A DNA stretch of 64,000 bases from Auanema rhodensis (taxonomy: Eukaryota > Nematoda > Chromadorea > Rhabditida > Rhabditidae), in contig OZ059896.1 of assembly GCA_964057225.1 (NCBI GenBank), positions 23,184,501-23,248,500 on the forward strand, given 5' to 3'. The notes below the pieces were generated by a model. That model was not told the origin of the DNA. It saw only the letters and a list, made by a program, of their open reading frames with translations, and searched no databases. The position numbers and the translations under genes were made by a program. How positions within the stretch are numbered: the first letter of the stretch is position 1; each line of letters starts with the position of its first letter. Shown here piece by piece: positions 53,484 through 64,000 of this stretch.

Positions 53484-54659
53484 TTAAAAATCATTTAAAA
53501 TAACAGATAGGTGTTTTCTGAAGCTGGAGGTGTTTCTCAGTTGAATGATGTTTTCAGGGAGAGCGTTCCAGATTTGAATAGCTCTGTATTCAATTCCAGT
53601 TCTTGTTTCGCTTCTCCAAAGATCAGGATATTCAACATTCCATAGATGCCTACGAAGTGAATGTGCGTAGTGCTTGATAGTAAAAAAATTAAGGCTGTTT
53701 TCTGGAATGTTTTTAGTTATCTGATTGTGATAGAAGACGAGATCAATTAACAGTCTTCTAAAAGATAGTTCCTTAGCTTCAAGAAACAATAGCTGGTTTT
53801 TGTAATCCAAAGCTATTTCGGCTCTCTTAAAAATAGCGTTTAAGAACTTTTTTTGTACGGACTCAATGCGTGCTTTATCTTTGTTATTTTGAGGGGACCA
53901 TACAACTGAGGCATATTCTAAAATAGGCCTGATATAGCAGCAAAACAGTTTAAACATCAAGGTAGGTGATCTTGAGTAAAAACAACGCAAGATAACACGA
54001 CATTTGTGAGCAGCGATGTTAGAGATTCTATTTATATGGCTATTGAAAGAAAGATTATAGTCAGTACATACACCAAGATCTTTGTACGTTGTTACTGTGG
54101 CTAACGAGATGTCGCCAAATTTGAAAATTGTGTTTAATCTTGATGTAGTAGTACTAGATATAATCATAACTTTAGATTTAGTAGTATTTACCTTCATACC
54201 GTTTAATAGACACCAGTTTTTCAGGTTATCCAAGGCCAATTGTAAACTTACAGGATTAGTGCTGCTTAGTTTAAGATCATCCGCATAGAGAGTTGGATGC
54301 ACGTCATCGGGTAAGTTTGATGTGATGTCATTTATGTAAAATAGAAAAAGAAGTGGACCCAGAACTGTCCCTTGTGGAACTCCACAGGGCAAACGATTTG
54401 TGGCGGATAGAGAATAATTAACCAATACCGAGAAGGATCTATCAGTAATGAAATTTTTGAGAAAGGAGTGAATACAGCCGTCGATACCAATAGATTTTAG
54501 TTTAGTTAAAAGAACAGAATGATTTATAAGATCGAAAGCCTTGGAGAAGTCAATGAAGGCAACATAAACAGGTCTTACGTGATGTGCACTTGGTATGTAA
54601 CTCGCTTCACGTGAAAGATAAAGAGATGCGATTTTCAAAATTAGATTCCCCATGTCCAT
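53484..54659 (-). CDS. LINE reverse transcriptase, C-terminal part (5'-truncated remnant)
   Basis: The frame has 391 codons ending in TAA at 53484-53486. Only residues 29-391 come from the element; residues 1-28 are translated satellite, so the ATG at 54659 is incidental. Visible RT motifs are FIDFSKAFD at 35-43 (motif A, catalytic Asp37), GVPQGTVLGP at 93-102 (motif B), YADD at 125-128 (motif C, catalytic Asp pair), NGMKVNTTKSK at 153-163 and YKDLGV at 192-197. After these come the usual C-terminal features of jockey/CR1-type proteins, YIRPILEYASVVWSP at 242-256 and IQIWNALP at 361-368. In complete elements this enzyme copies the RNA into DNA at a nicked target. Here the endonuclease and the front of the polymerase are absent, so it is almost certainly inactive. 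No stop or frameshift interrupts the 363 remaining codons, which suggests a recent insertion. The element part is 53484-54576. Confidence 0.9.
   Translation of the reverse strand: MDMGNLILKIASLYLSREASYIPSAHHVRPVYVAFIDFSKAFDLINHSVLLTKLKSIGIDGCIHSFLKNFITDRSFSVLVNYSLSATNRLPCGVPQGTVLGPLLFLFYINDITSNLPDDVHPTLYADDLKLSSTNPVSLQLALDNLKNWCLLNGMKVNTTKSKVMIISSTTTSRLNTIFKFGDISLATVTTYKDLGVCTDYNLSFNSHINRISNIAAHKCRVILRCFYSRSPTLMFKLFCCYIRPILEYASVVWSPQNNKDKARIESVQKKFLNAIFKRAEIALDYKNQLLFLEAKELSFRRLLIDLVFYHNQITKNIPENSLNFFTIKHYAHSLRRHLWNVEYPDLWRSETRTGIEYRAIQIWNALPENIIQLRNTSSFRKHLSVILNDF
54577..54580 (+). repeat. Target site duplication ACGT, right copy
   Basis: ACGT at the truncated 5' end of the LINE, after which the satellite continues in phase (GATGTGCACTTGG). 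Left part 13 bp plus right part 163 bp gives exactly 176, so these 4 bp are the only duplicated target bases. Four bases could also reflect microhomology at the 5' junction. Confidence 0.78.
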
Positions 54660-56151
54660 ATTAGTCTAAAAACGAATTTTTATTGATATTGGTTCATGGT
54701 AACCATGACTTTGAAATTTACGTGAACTTTAATTTATGCTAATTAAATGTACACGTGATGTGCACTTGGTATGTAACTCGCTTCACGTGAAAGATAAAGA
54801 GATGCGGTTTTTAAAATTAGATTCCCCATGTCCATATTAGTCTAAAAACAAATTTTTATTGATATTGCTTCATGGTAACCATGACTTTGAAATTTACGTG
54901 AACTTTAATTTATGCTAATTAAATGTACACGTGATGTGCACTTGGTATGTAACTCGCTTCACGTGAAAGATAAAGAGATGCGGTTTTCAAAATTAGATTC
55001 CCCATGTCCATATTAGTCTAAAAACAAATTTTTATTGATATTGGTTCATGGTAACCATGACTTTGAAATTTACGTGAACTTTAATTTATGCTAATTAAAT
55101 GTACACGTGATGTGCACTTGGTATGTAACTCGCTTCACGTGAAAGATAAAGAGATGCGGTTTTCAAAATTAGATTCCCCATGTCCATATTAGTCTAAAAA
55201 CAAATTTTTATTGATATTGGTGCATGGTAACCATGACTTTGAAATTTACGTGAACTTTAATTTATGCTAATTAAATGTACACGTGATGTGCACTTGGTAT
55301 GTAACTCGCTTCACGTGAAAGATAAAGAGATGCGGTTTTCAAAATTAGATTCCCCATGTCCATATTAGTCTAAAAACAAATTTTTATTGATATTGGTTCA
55401 TGGTAACCATGACTTTGAAATTTACGTGAACTTTAATTTATGCTAATTAAATGTACACGTGATGTGCACTTGGTATGTAACTCGCTTCACGTGAAAGATA
55501 AAGAGATGCGGTTTTCAAAATTAGATTCCCCATGTCCATATTAGTCTAAAAACAAATTTTTATTGATATTGCTTCATGGTAACCATGACTTTGAAATTTA
55601 CGTGAACTTTAATTTATGCTGATTAAATGTACACGTGATGTGCACTTGGTATGTAACTCGCTTCACGTGAAAGATAAAGAGATGCGGTTTGCAAAATTAG
55701 ATTCCCCATGTCCATATTAGTCTAAAAACAAATTTTTATTGATATTGGTTCATGGTAACCATGACTTTGAAATTTACGTGAACTTTAATTTATGCTAATT
55801 AAATGTACACGTGATGTGCACTTGGTATGTAACTCGCTTCACGTGAAAGATAAAGAGATGCGGTTTTCAAAATTAGATTCCCCATGTCCATATTAGTCTA
55901 AAAACAAATTTTTATTGATATTGGTGCATGGTAACCATGACTTTGAAATTTACGTGAACTTTAATTTATGCTAATTAAATGTACACGTGATGTGCACTTG
56001 GTATGTAACTCGCTTCACGTGAAAGATAAAGAGATGCGGTTTTCAAAATTAGATTCCCCATGTCCATATTAGTCTAAAAACAAATTTTTATTGATATTGG
56101 TTCATGGTAACCATGACTTTGAAATTTACGTGAACTTTAATTTATGCTAAT

Positions 56152-58967
56152 TAAATGTACACGTGATGTGCACTTGGTATGTAACTCGCTTCACGTGAAA
56201 GATAAAGAGATGCGGTTTTCAAAATTAGATTCCCCATGTCCATATTAGTCTAAAAACAAATTTTTATTGATATTGCTTCATGGTAACCATGACTTTGAAA
56301 TTTACGTGAACTTTAATTTATGCTAATTAAATGTACACGTGATGTGCACTTGGTATGTAACTCGCTTCACGTGAAAGATAAAGAGATGCGGTTTTCAAAA
56401 TTAGATTCCCCATGTCCATATTAGTCTAAAAACAAATTTTTATTGATATTGGTTCATGGTAACCATGACTTTGAAATTTACGTGAACTTTAATTTATGCT
56501 AATTAAATGTACACGTGATGTGCACTTGGTATGTAACTCGCTTCACGTGAAAGATAAAGAGATGCGGTTTTCAAAATTAGATTCCCCATGTCCATATTAG
56601 TCTAAAAACAAATTTTTATTGATATTGCTTCATGGTAACCATGACTTTGAAATTTACGTGAACTTTAATTTATGCTAATTAAATGTACACGTGATGTGCA
56701 CTTGGTATGTAACTCGCTTCACGTGAAAGATAAAGAGATGCGGTTTTCAAAATTAGATTCCCCATGTCCATATTAGTCTAAAAACAAATTTTTATTGATA
56801 TTGGTTCATGGTAACCATGACTTTGAAATTTACGTGAACTTTAATTTATGCTAATTAAATGTACACGTGATGTGCACTTGGTATGTAACTCGCTTCACGT
56901 GAAAGATAAAGAGATGCGGTTTTCAAAATTAGATTCCCCATGTCCATATTAGTCTAAAAACAAATTTTTATTGATATTGCTTCATGGTAACCATGACTTT
57001 GAAATTTACGTGAACTTTAATTTATGCTAATTAAATGTACACGTGATGTGCACTTGGTATGTAACTCGCTTCACGTGAAAGATAAAGAGATGCGGTTTTC
57101 AAAATTAGATTCCCCATGTCCATATTAGTCTAAAAACAAATTTTTATTGATATTGCTTCATGGTAACCATGACTTTGAAATTTACGTGAACTTTAATTTA
57201 TGCTGATTAAATGTACACGTGATGTGCACTTGGTATGTAACTCGCTTCACGTGAAAGATAAAGAGATGCGGTTTGCAAAATTAGATTCCCCATGTCCATA
57301 TTAGTCTAAAAACAAATTTTTATTGATATTGGTTCATGGTAACCATGACTTTGAAATTTACGTGAACTTTAATTTATGCTGATTAAATGTACACGTGATG
57401 TGCACTTGGTATGTAACTCGCTTCACGTGAAAGATAAAGAGATGCGGTTTGCAAAATTAGATTCCCCATGTCCATATTAGTCTAAAAACAAATTTTTATT
57501 GATATTGCTTCATGGTAACCATGACTTTGAAATTTACGTGAACTTTAATTTATGCTGATTAAATGTACACGTGATGTGCACTTGGTATGTAACTCGCTTC
57601 ACGTGAAAGATAAAGAGATGCGGTTTGCAAAATTAGATTCCCCATGTCCATATTAGTCTAAAAACAAATTTTTATTGATATTGGTTCATGGTAACCATGA
57701 CTTTGAAATTTACGTGAACTTTAATTTATGCTAATTAAATGTACACGTGATGTGCACTTGGTATGTAACTCGCTTCACGTGAAAGATAAAGAGATGCGGT
57801 TTTCAAAATTAGATTCCCCATGTCCATATTAGTCTAAAAACAAATTTTTATTGATATTGGTGCATGGTAACCATGACTTTGAAATTTACGTGAACTTTAA
57901 TTTATGCTAATTAAATGTACACGTGATGTGCACTTGGTATGTAACTCGCTTCACGTGAAAGATAAAGAGATGCGGTTTTCAAAATTAGATTCCCCATGTC
58001 CATATTAGTCTAAAAACAAATTTTTATTGATATTGGTTCATGGTAACCATGACTTTGAAATTTACGTGAACTTTAATTTATGCTAATTAAATGTACACGT
58101 GATGTGCACTTGGTATGTAACTCGCTTCACGTGAAAGATAAAGAGATGCGGTTTTCAAAATTAGATTCCCCATGTCCATATTAGTCTAAAAACAAATTTT
58201 TATTGATATTGCTTCATGGTAACCATGACTTTGAAATTTACGTGAACTTTAATTTATGCTAATTAAATGTACACGTGATGTGCACTTGGTATGTAACTCG
58301 CTTCACGTGAAAGATAAAGAGATGCGGTTTTCAAAATTAGATTCCCCATGTCCATATTAGTCTAAAAACAAATTTTTATTGATATTGGTTCATGGTAACC
58401 ATGACTTTGAAATTTACGTGAACTTTAATTTATGCTAATTAAATGTACACGTGATGTGCACTTGGTATGTAACTCGCTTCACGTGAAAGATAAAGAGATG
58501 CGGTTTTCAAAATTAGATTCCCCATGTCCATATTAGTCTAAAAACAAATTTTTATTGATATTGCTTCATGGTAACCATGACTTTGAAATTTACGTGAACT
58601 TTAATTTATGCTAATTAAATGTACACGTGATGTGCACTTGGTATGTAACTCGCTTCACGTGAAAGATAAAGAGATGCGGTTTTCAAAATTAGATTCCCCA
58701 TGTCCATATTAGTCTAAAAACAAATTTTTATTGATATTGGTTCATGGTAACCATGACTTTGAAATTTACGTGAACTTTAATTTATGCTAATTAAATGTAC
58801 ACGTGATGTGCACTTGGTATGTAACTCGCTTCACGTGAAAGATAAAGAGATGCGGTTTTCAAAATTAGATTCCCCATGTCCATATTAGTCTAAAAACAAA
58901 TTTTTATTGATATTGCTTCATGGTAACCATGACTTTGAAATTTACGTGAACTTTAATTTATGCTAAT
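56152..58967 (+). repeat. Alternating dimer units (352 bp) in the right block
   Basis: TATTGCTTCATGG and TATTGGTTCATGG units alternate at 56152-57031 (five units) and again at 58088-58967 (five units). Between them, three consecutive units (57208, 57384, 57560) carry GGTTTGCAAAA, each preceded by a CTGATT junction, as also at 55624. A similar alternation of six units runs from 61256 to 62311. This is a 2-monomer higher-order repeat. Confidence 0.8.
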
Positions 58968-59143
58968 TAAATGTACACGTGATGTGCACTTGGTATGTAA
59001 CTCGCTTCACGTGAAAGATAAAGAGATGCGGTTTTCAAAATTAGATTCCCCATGTCCATATTAGTCTAAAAACAAATTTTTATTGATATTGGTGCATGGT
59101 AACCATGACTTTGAAATTTACGTGAACTTTAATTTATGCTAAT

Positions 59144-61255
59144 TAAATGTACACGTGATGTGCACTTGGTATGGAACTCGCTTCACGTGAAAGATAAAGA
59201 GATGCGGTTTTCAAAATTAGATTCCCCATGTCCATATTAGTCTAAAAACAAATTTTTATTGATATTGGTTCATGGTAACCATGACTTTGAAATTTACGTG
59301 AACTTTAATTTATGCTAATTAAATGTACACGTGATGTGCACTTGGTATGTAACTCGCTTCACGTGAAAGATAAAGAGATGCGGTTTTCAAAATTAGATTC
59401 CCCATGTCCATATTAGTCTAAAAACAAATTTTTATTGATATTGGTGCATGGTAACCATGACTTTGAAATTTACGTGAACTTTAATTTATGCTAATTAAAT
59501 GTACACTTGATGTACACTTGGTATGTAACTCGCTTCACGTGAAAGATAAAGAGATGCGGTTTTCAAAATTAGATTCCCCATGTTCATATTAGTCTAAAAA
59601 CAAATTTTTATTGATATTGGTGCATGGTAACCTTGACTTTGAAATTTACGTGAACTTTAATTTATGCTAATTAAATGTACACGTGATGTGCACTTGGTAT
59701 GTAACTCGCTTCACGTGAAAGATAAAGAGATGCGGCTTTCAAAATTAGATTCCCCATGTCCATATTAGTCTAAAAACAAATTTTTATTGATATTGGTGCA
59801 TGGTAACCATGACTTTGAATTTTACGTGAACTTTAATTTATGCTAATTAAATGTACACGTGATGTGCACTTGGTATGGAACTCGCTTCACGTGAAAGATA
59901 AAGAGATGCGGTTTTCAAAATTAGATTCCCCATGTCCATATTAGTCTAAAAACAAATTTTTATTGATATTGGTTCATGGTAACCATGACTTTGAAATTTA
60001 CGTGAACTTTAATTTATGCTAATTAAATGTACACGTGATGTGCACTTGGTATGTAACTCGCTTCACGTGAAAGATAAAGAGATGCGGTTTTCAAAATTAG
60101 ATTCCCCATGTCCATATTAGTCTAAAAACAAATTTTTATTGATATTGGTTCATGGTAACCATGACTTTGAAATTTACGTGAACTTTAATTTATGCTAATT
60201 AAATGTACACGTGATGTGCACTTGGTATGTAACTCGCTTCACGTGAAAGATAAAGAGATGCGGTTTTCAAAATTAGATTCCCCATGTCCATATTAGTCTA
60301 AAAACAAATTTTTATTGATATTGGTGCATGGTAACCATGACTTTGAAATTTACGTGAACTTTAATTTATGCTAATTAAATGTACACGTGATGTGCACTTG
60401 GTATGGAACTCGCTTCACGTGAAAGATAAAGAGATGCGGTTTTCAAAATTAGATTCCCCATGTCCATATTAGTCTAAAAACAAATTTTTATTGATATTGG
60501 TTCATGGTAACCATGACTTTGAAATTTACGTGAACTTTAATTTATGCTAATTAAATGTACACGTGATGTGCACTTGGTATGTAACTCGCTTCACGTGAAA
60601 GATAAAGAGATGCGGTTTTCAAAATTAGATTCCCCATGTCCATATTAGTCTAAAAACAAATTTTTATTGATATTGGTGCATGGTAACCATGACTTTGAAA
60701 TTTACGTGAACTTTAATTTATGCTAATTAAATGTACACTTGATGTACACTTGGTATGTAACTCGCTTCACGTGAAAGATAAAGAGATGCGGTTTTCAAAA
60801 TTAGATTCCCCATGTTCATATTAGTCTAAAAACAAATTTTTATTGATATTGGTGCATGGTAACCTTGACTTTGAAATTTACGTGAACTTTAATTTATGCT
60901 AATTAAATGTACACGTGATGTGCACTTGGTATGTAACTCGCTTCACGTGAAAGATAAAGAGATGCGGTTTTCAAAATTAGATTCCCCATGTCCATATTAG
61001 TCTAAAAACAAATTTTTATTGATATTGGTGCATGGTAACCATGACTTTGAATTTTACGTGAACTTTAATTTATGCTAATTAAATGTACACGTGATGTGCA
61101 CTTGGTATGGAACTCGCTTCACGTGAAAGATAAAGAGATGCGGTTTTCAAAATTAGATTCCCCATGTCCATATTAGTCTAAAAACAAATTTTTATTGATA
61201 TTGGTTCATGGTAACCATGACTTTGAAATTTACGTGAACTTTAATTTATGCTAAT
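59144..61255 (+). repeat. Higher-order repeat, 7 monomers (1232 bp), one full copy and five units of a second
   Basis: Markers repeating at exactly 1232 bp are TATGGAAC 59174/60406, ATGTTCAT 59584/60816, ACCTTGAC 59633/60865 and a second TATGGAAC 59878/61110. Both copies include the ACTTGATGTAC unit (59496, 60728). The match stops after the unit at 61080, where the GCTTC/GGTTC alternation begins. One difference noted is GCGGCTTTC in the first copy only (unit 59672). Confidence 0.87.
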
Positions 61256-63895
61256 TAAATGTACACGTGATGTGCACTTGGTATGTAACTCGCTTCACGT
61301 GAAAGATAAAGAGATGCGGTTTTCAAAATTAGATTCCCCATGTCCATATTAGTCTAAAAACAAATTTTTATTGATATTGCTTCATGGTAACCATGACTTT
61401 GAAATTTACGTGAACTTTAATTTATGCTAATTAAATGTACACGTGATGTGCACTTGGTATGTAACTCGCTTCACGTGAAAGATAAAGAGATGCGGTTTTC
61501 AAAATTAGATTCCCCATGTCCATATTAGTCTAAAAACAAATTTTTATTGATATTGGTTCATGGTAACCATGACTTTGAAATTTACGTGAACTTTAATTTA
61601 TGCTAATTAAATGTACACGTGATGTGCACTTGGTATGTAACTCGCTTCACGTGAAAGATAAAGAGATGCGGTTTTCAAAATTAGATTCCCCATGTCCATA
61701 TTAGTCTAAAAACAAATTTTTATTGATATTGCTTCATGGTAACCATGACTTTGAAATTTACGTGAACTTTAATTTATGCTAATTAAATGTACACGTGATG
61801 TGCACTTGGTATGTAACTCGCTTCACGTGAAAGATAAAGAGATGCGGTTTTCAAAATTAGATTCCCCATGTCCATATTAGTCTAAAAACAAATTTTTATT
61901 GATATTGGTTCATGGTAACCATGACTTTGAAATTTACGTGAACTTTAATTTATGCTAATTAAATGTACACGTGATGTGCACTTGGTATGTAACTCGCTTC
62001 ACGTGAAAGATAAAGAGATGCGGTTTTCAAAATTAGATTCCCCATGTCCATATTAGTCTAAAAACAAATTTTTATTGATATTGCTTCATGGTAACCATGA
62101 CTTTGAAATTTACGTGAACTTTAATTTATGCTAATTAAATGTACACGTGATGTGCACTTGGTATGTAACTCGCTTCACGTGAAAGATAAAGAGATGCGGT
62201 TTTCAAAATTAGATTCCCCATGTCCATATTAGTCTAAAAACAAATTTTTATTGATATTGGTTCATGGTAACCATGACTTTGAAATTTACGTGAACTTTAA
62301 TTTATGCTAATTAAATGTACACGTGATGTGCACTTGGTATGTAACTCGCTTCACGTGAAAGATAAAGAGATGCGGTTTTCAAAATTAGATTCCCCATGTC
62401 CATATTAGTCTAAAAACAAATTTTTATTGATATTGGTGCATGGTAACCATGACTTTGAAATTTACGTGAACTTTAATTTATGCTAATTAAATGTACACTT
62501 GATGTACACTTGGTATGTAACTCGGTTCACGTGAAAGATAAAGAGATGCGGTTTTCAAAATTAGATTCCCCATGTCCATATTAGTCTAAAAACAAATTTT
62601 TATTGATATTGCTTCATGGTAACCATGACTTTGAAATTTACGTGAACTTTAATTTATGCTAATTAAATGTACACGTGATGTGCACTTGGTATGTAACTCG
62701 CTTCACGTGAAAGATAAAGAGATGCGGTTTTCAAAATTAGATTCCCCATGTCCATATTAGTCTAAAAACAAATTTTTATTGATATTGGTTCATGGTAACC
62801 ATGACTTTGAAATTTACGTGAACTTTAATTTATGCTAATTAAATGTACACGTGATGTGCACTTGGTATGTAACTCGCTTCACGTGAAAGATAAAGAGATG
62901 CGGTTTTCAAAATTAGATTCCCCATGTCCATATTAGTCTAAAAACAAATTTTTATTGATATTGGTGCATGGTAACCATGACTTTGAAATTTACGTGAACT
63001 TTAATTTATGCTAATTAAATGTACACGTGATGTGCACTTGGTATGTAACTCGCTTCACGTGAAAGATAAAGAGATGCGGTTTTCAAAATTAGATTCCCCA
63101 TGTCCATATTAGTCTAAAAACAAATTTTTATTGATATTGGTGCATGGTAACCATGACTTTGAAATTTACGTGAACTTTAATTTATGCTAATTAAATGTAC
63201 ACGTGATGTGCACTTGGTATGTAACTCGCTTCACGTGAAAGATAAAGAGATGCGGTTTTCAAAATTAGATTCCCCATGTCCATATTAGTCTAAAAACAAA
63301 TTTTTATTGATATTGGTGCATGGTAACCATGACTTTGAAATTTACGTGAACTTTAATTTATGCTAATTAAATGTACACTTGATGTACACTTGGTATGTAA
63401 CTCGCTTCACGTGAAAGATAAAGAGATGCGGTTTTCAAAATTAGATTCCCCATGTCCATATTAGTCTAAAAACAAATTTTTATTGATATTGGTGCATGGT
63501 AACCTTGACTTTGAAATTTACGTGAACTTTAATTTATGCTAATTAAATGTACACGTGATGTGCACTTGGTATGTAACTCGCTTCACGTGAAAGATAAAGA
63601 GATGCGGTTTTCAAAATTAGATTCCCCATGTCCATATTAGTCTAAAAACAAATTTTTATTGATATTGCTTCATGGTAACCATGACTTTGAAATTTACGTG
63701 AACTTTAATTTATGCTAATTAAATGTACACGTGATGTGCACTTGGTATGTAACTCGCTTCACGTGAAAGATAAAGAGATGCGGTTTTCAAAATTAGATTC
63801 CCCATGCCCATATTAGTCTAAAAACAAATTTTTATTGATATTGGTGCATGGTAACCATGACTTTGAAATTTACGTGAACTTTAATTTATGCTAAT

Positions 63896-64000
63896 TAAAT
63901 GTACACTTGATGTACACTTGGTATGTAACTCGGTTCACGTGAAAGATAAAGAGATGCGGTTTTCAAAATTAGATTCCCCATGTCCATATTAGTCTAAAAA
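63896..64000 (+). repeat. Partial terminal monomer of the ACTTGATGTAC variant class
   Basis: The first 105 bp of a monomer, cut by the window edge. It carries two linked changes (CACGTG to CACTTG, GTGCAC to GTACAC) that turn the start of the unit into a direct repeat of TGTACACTTG. It also has CTCGGTTCACG, shared only with the unit at 62488 among those I saw. The array continues beyond the window. Confidence 0.88.

Larger units (their letters stand above)
52998..54576 (-). mobile_element. 5'-truncated non-LTR retrotransposon (LINE, jockey/CR1-like)
   Basis: A 1579-bp insert without satellite similarity. On the minus strand it holds the C-terminal part of a LINE reverse transcriptase and a 486-nt 3' UTR. 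It lacks the start of the element: any ORF1, the endonuclease domain and RT motifs before motif A are missing, the usual result of incomplete target-primed reverse transcription. It is flanked by ACGT on both sides, and removing 1579 bp plus one ACGT restores an exact 176-bp monomer. There are no long terminal repeats. The 3' end has no poly(A) run. Assignment to the jockey/CR1 group comes from the protein motifs; the exact clade is not certain. No second copy occurs in the window. Confidence 0.93.
48409..55095 (+). repeat. Recurring four-monomer block that spans the LINE insertion
   Basis: The series [GAATTTTAC] then [GCGATTTT with AACGAATTT] then [GTTTTTAAAA with GCTTC] then [plain] occurs starting at 48409, 49465, 50873 and 52809. 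In the fourth occurrence the second monomer is split by the retrotransposon (52985-52997 and 54577-54743), and the series continues correctly at 54744 and 54920. The unit at 51929 joins GTTTTTAAAA with AACGAATTT and looks like a recombinant between neighbours in the series. Confidence 0.85.
54577..64000 (+). repeat. 176-bp satellite array, right block (52 full monomers plus partial ends)
   Basis: Continuation of the same satellite, same orientation and same phase, after the LINE insertion. The interrupted monomer resumes at ACGTGATGTGCACTTGG. The next unit starts at 54744, then every 176 bp to 63896, with no indels. The last unit, 63896-64000, is cut by the window edge after 105 bp. This block is rich in the GCTTC variant (TATTGCTTCATGG instead of TATTGGTTCATGG) and in the CTGATT, TTTGCAAA, TATGGAAC and ACTTGATGTAC variants. 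The last of these is also common at 27-32 kb. No coding potential is visible. Confidence 0.98.

Noticed and set aside
54082-54288. Plus-strand open frame of 68 codons
   Set aside because: It is antisense to the RT coding region between motif C and the YKDLGV motif and has no recognisable features; it is a shadow frame.
52998-54576. LTR retrotransposon or endogenous retrovirus
   Set aside because: No terminal direct repeats and no protease, integrase or RNase H motifs were seen. The RT has the LINE-type FIDFSKAFD, GVPQG and YADD layout and the C-terminal WNALP region.
1-64000. Telomeric or subtelomeric repeat tract
   Set aside because: No runs of TTAGGG, TTAGG or TTAGGC type repeats occur. 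The array is a single 176-bp satellite.

Overview
The window is almost entirely one eukaryotic satellite DNA array, broken once by a truncated retrotransposon. I see no cellular gene, RNA gene, CRISPR array or bacterial feature. The organism is most likely an invertebrate animal. That rests on the reverse transcriptase of the insert, which looks like the jockey/CR1 group of non-LTR retrotransposons, and on a nucleosome-sized AT-rich satellite. I cannot name the species.

Layout: 1-52997 is a head-to-tail array of a 176-bp monomer, all in the same orientation. Counting unit starts from position 1 gives 301 complete monomers followed by 13 bp of the next. Exactly one of the 301 has a length change, an 8-bp tandem duplication at 26783-26798. 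52998-54576 is a 5'-truncated LINE on the minus strand, flanked by a 4-bp target duplication (ACGT). 54577-64000 is the rest of the interrupted monomer, 52 further complete monomers and a final partial one (105 bp). The array runs past both ends of the window.

The monomer (about 32% GC by hand count of the consensus) carries three ACGT cores. One is a perfect TTCACGTGAA palindrome and one is a near copy of it, TTTACGTGAA. It also carries the dyad CATGGTaACCATG and an A/T tract. Its CpG count is not depleted. Monomers differ by point changes only, and these form linked haplotypes. Tracking the haplotypes shows nested higher-order repeats (HORs) of 2, 5, 6, 7, 14, 15 and 16 monomers, and segmental copies displaced by 28-31 and 41 monomers. 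Haplotype classes are zoned: a TAAT/GTC class forms solid runs between 9.7 and 25.7 kb and disappears after about 30.6 kb, while a GCTTC class is seen only from about 32.4 kb on.

The LINE keeps an uninterrupted reading frame from RT motif A (FIDFSKAFD) through YADD to the family's C-terminal region, with a 486-nt 3' UTR. The HOR pattern reads through the insertion without a break, so the element landed after local HOR formation and is probably young. The most interesting biology here is the array itself: a strictly length-conserved, multi-scale HOR satellite and a candidate centromeric or heterochromatic domain. I found no convincing evidence of a new protein-coding system.
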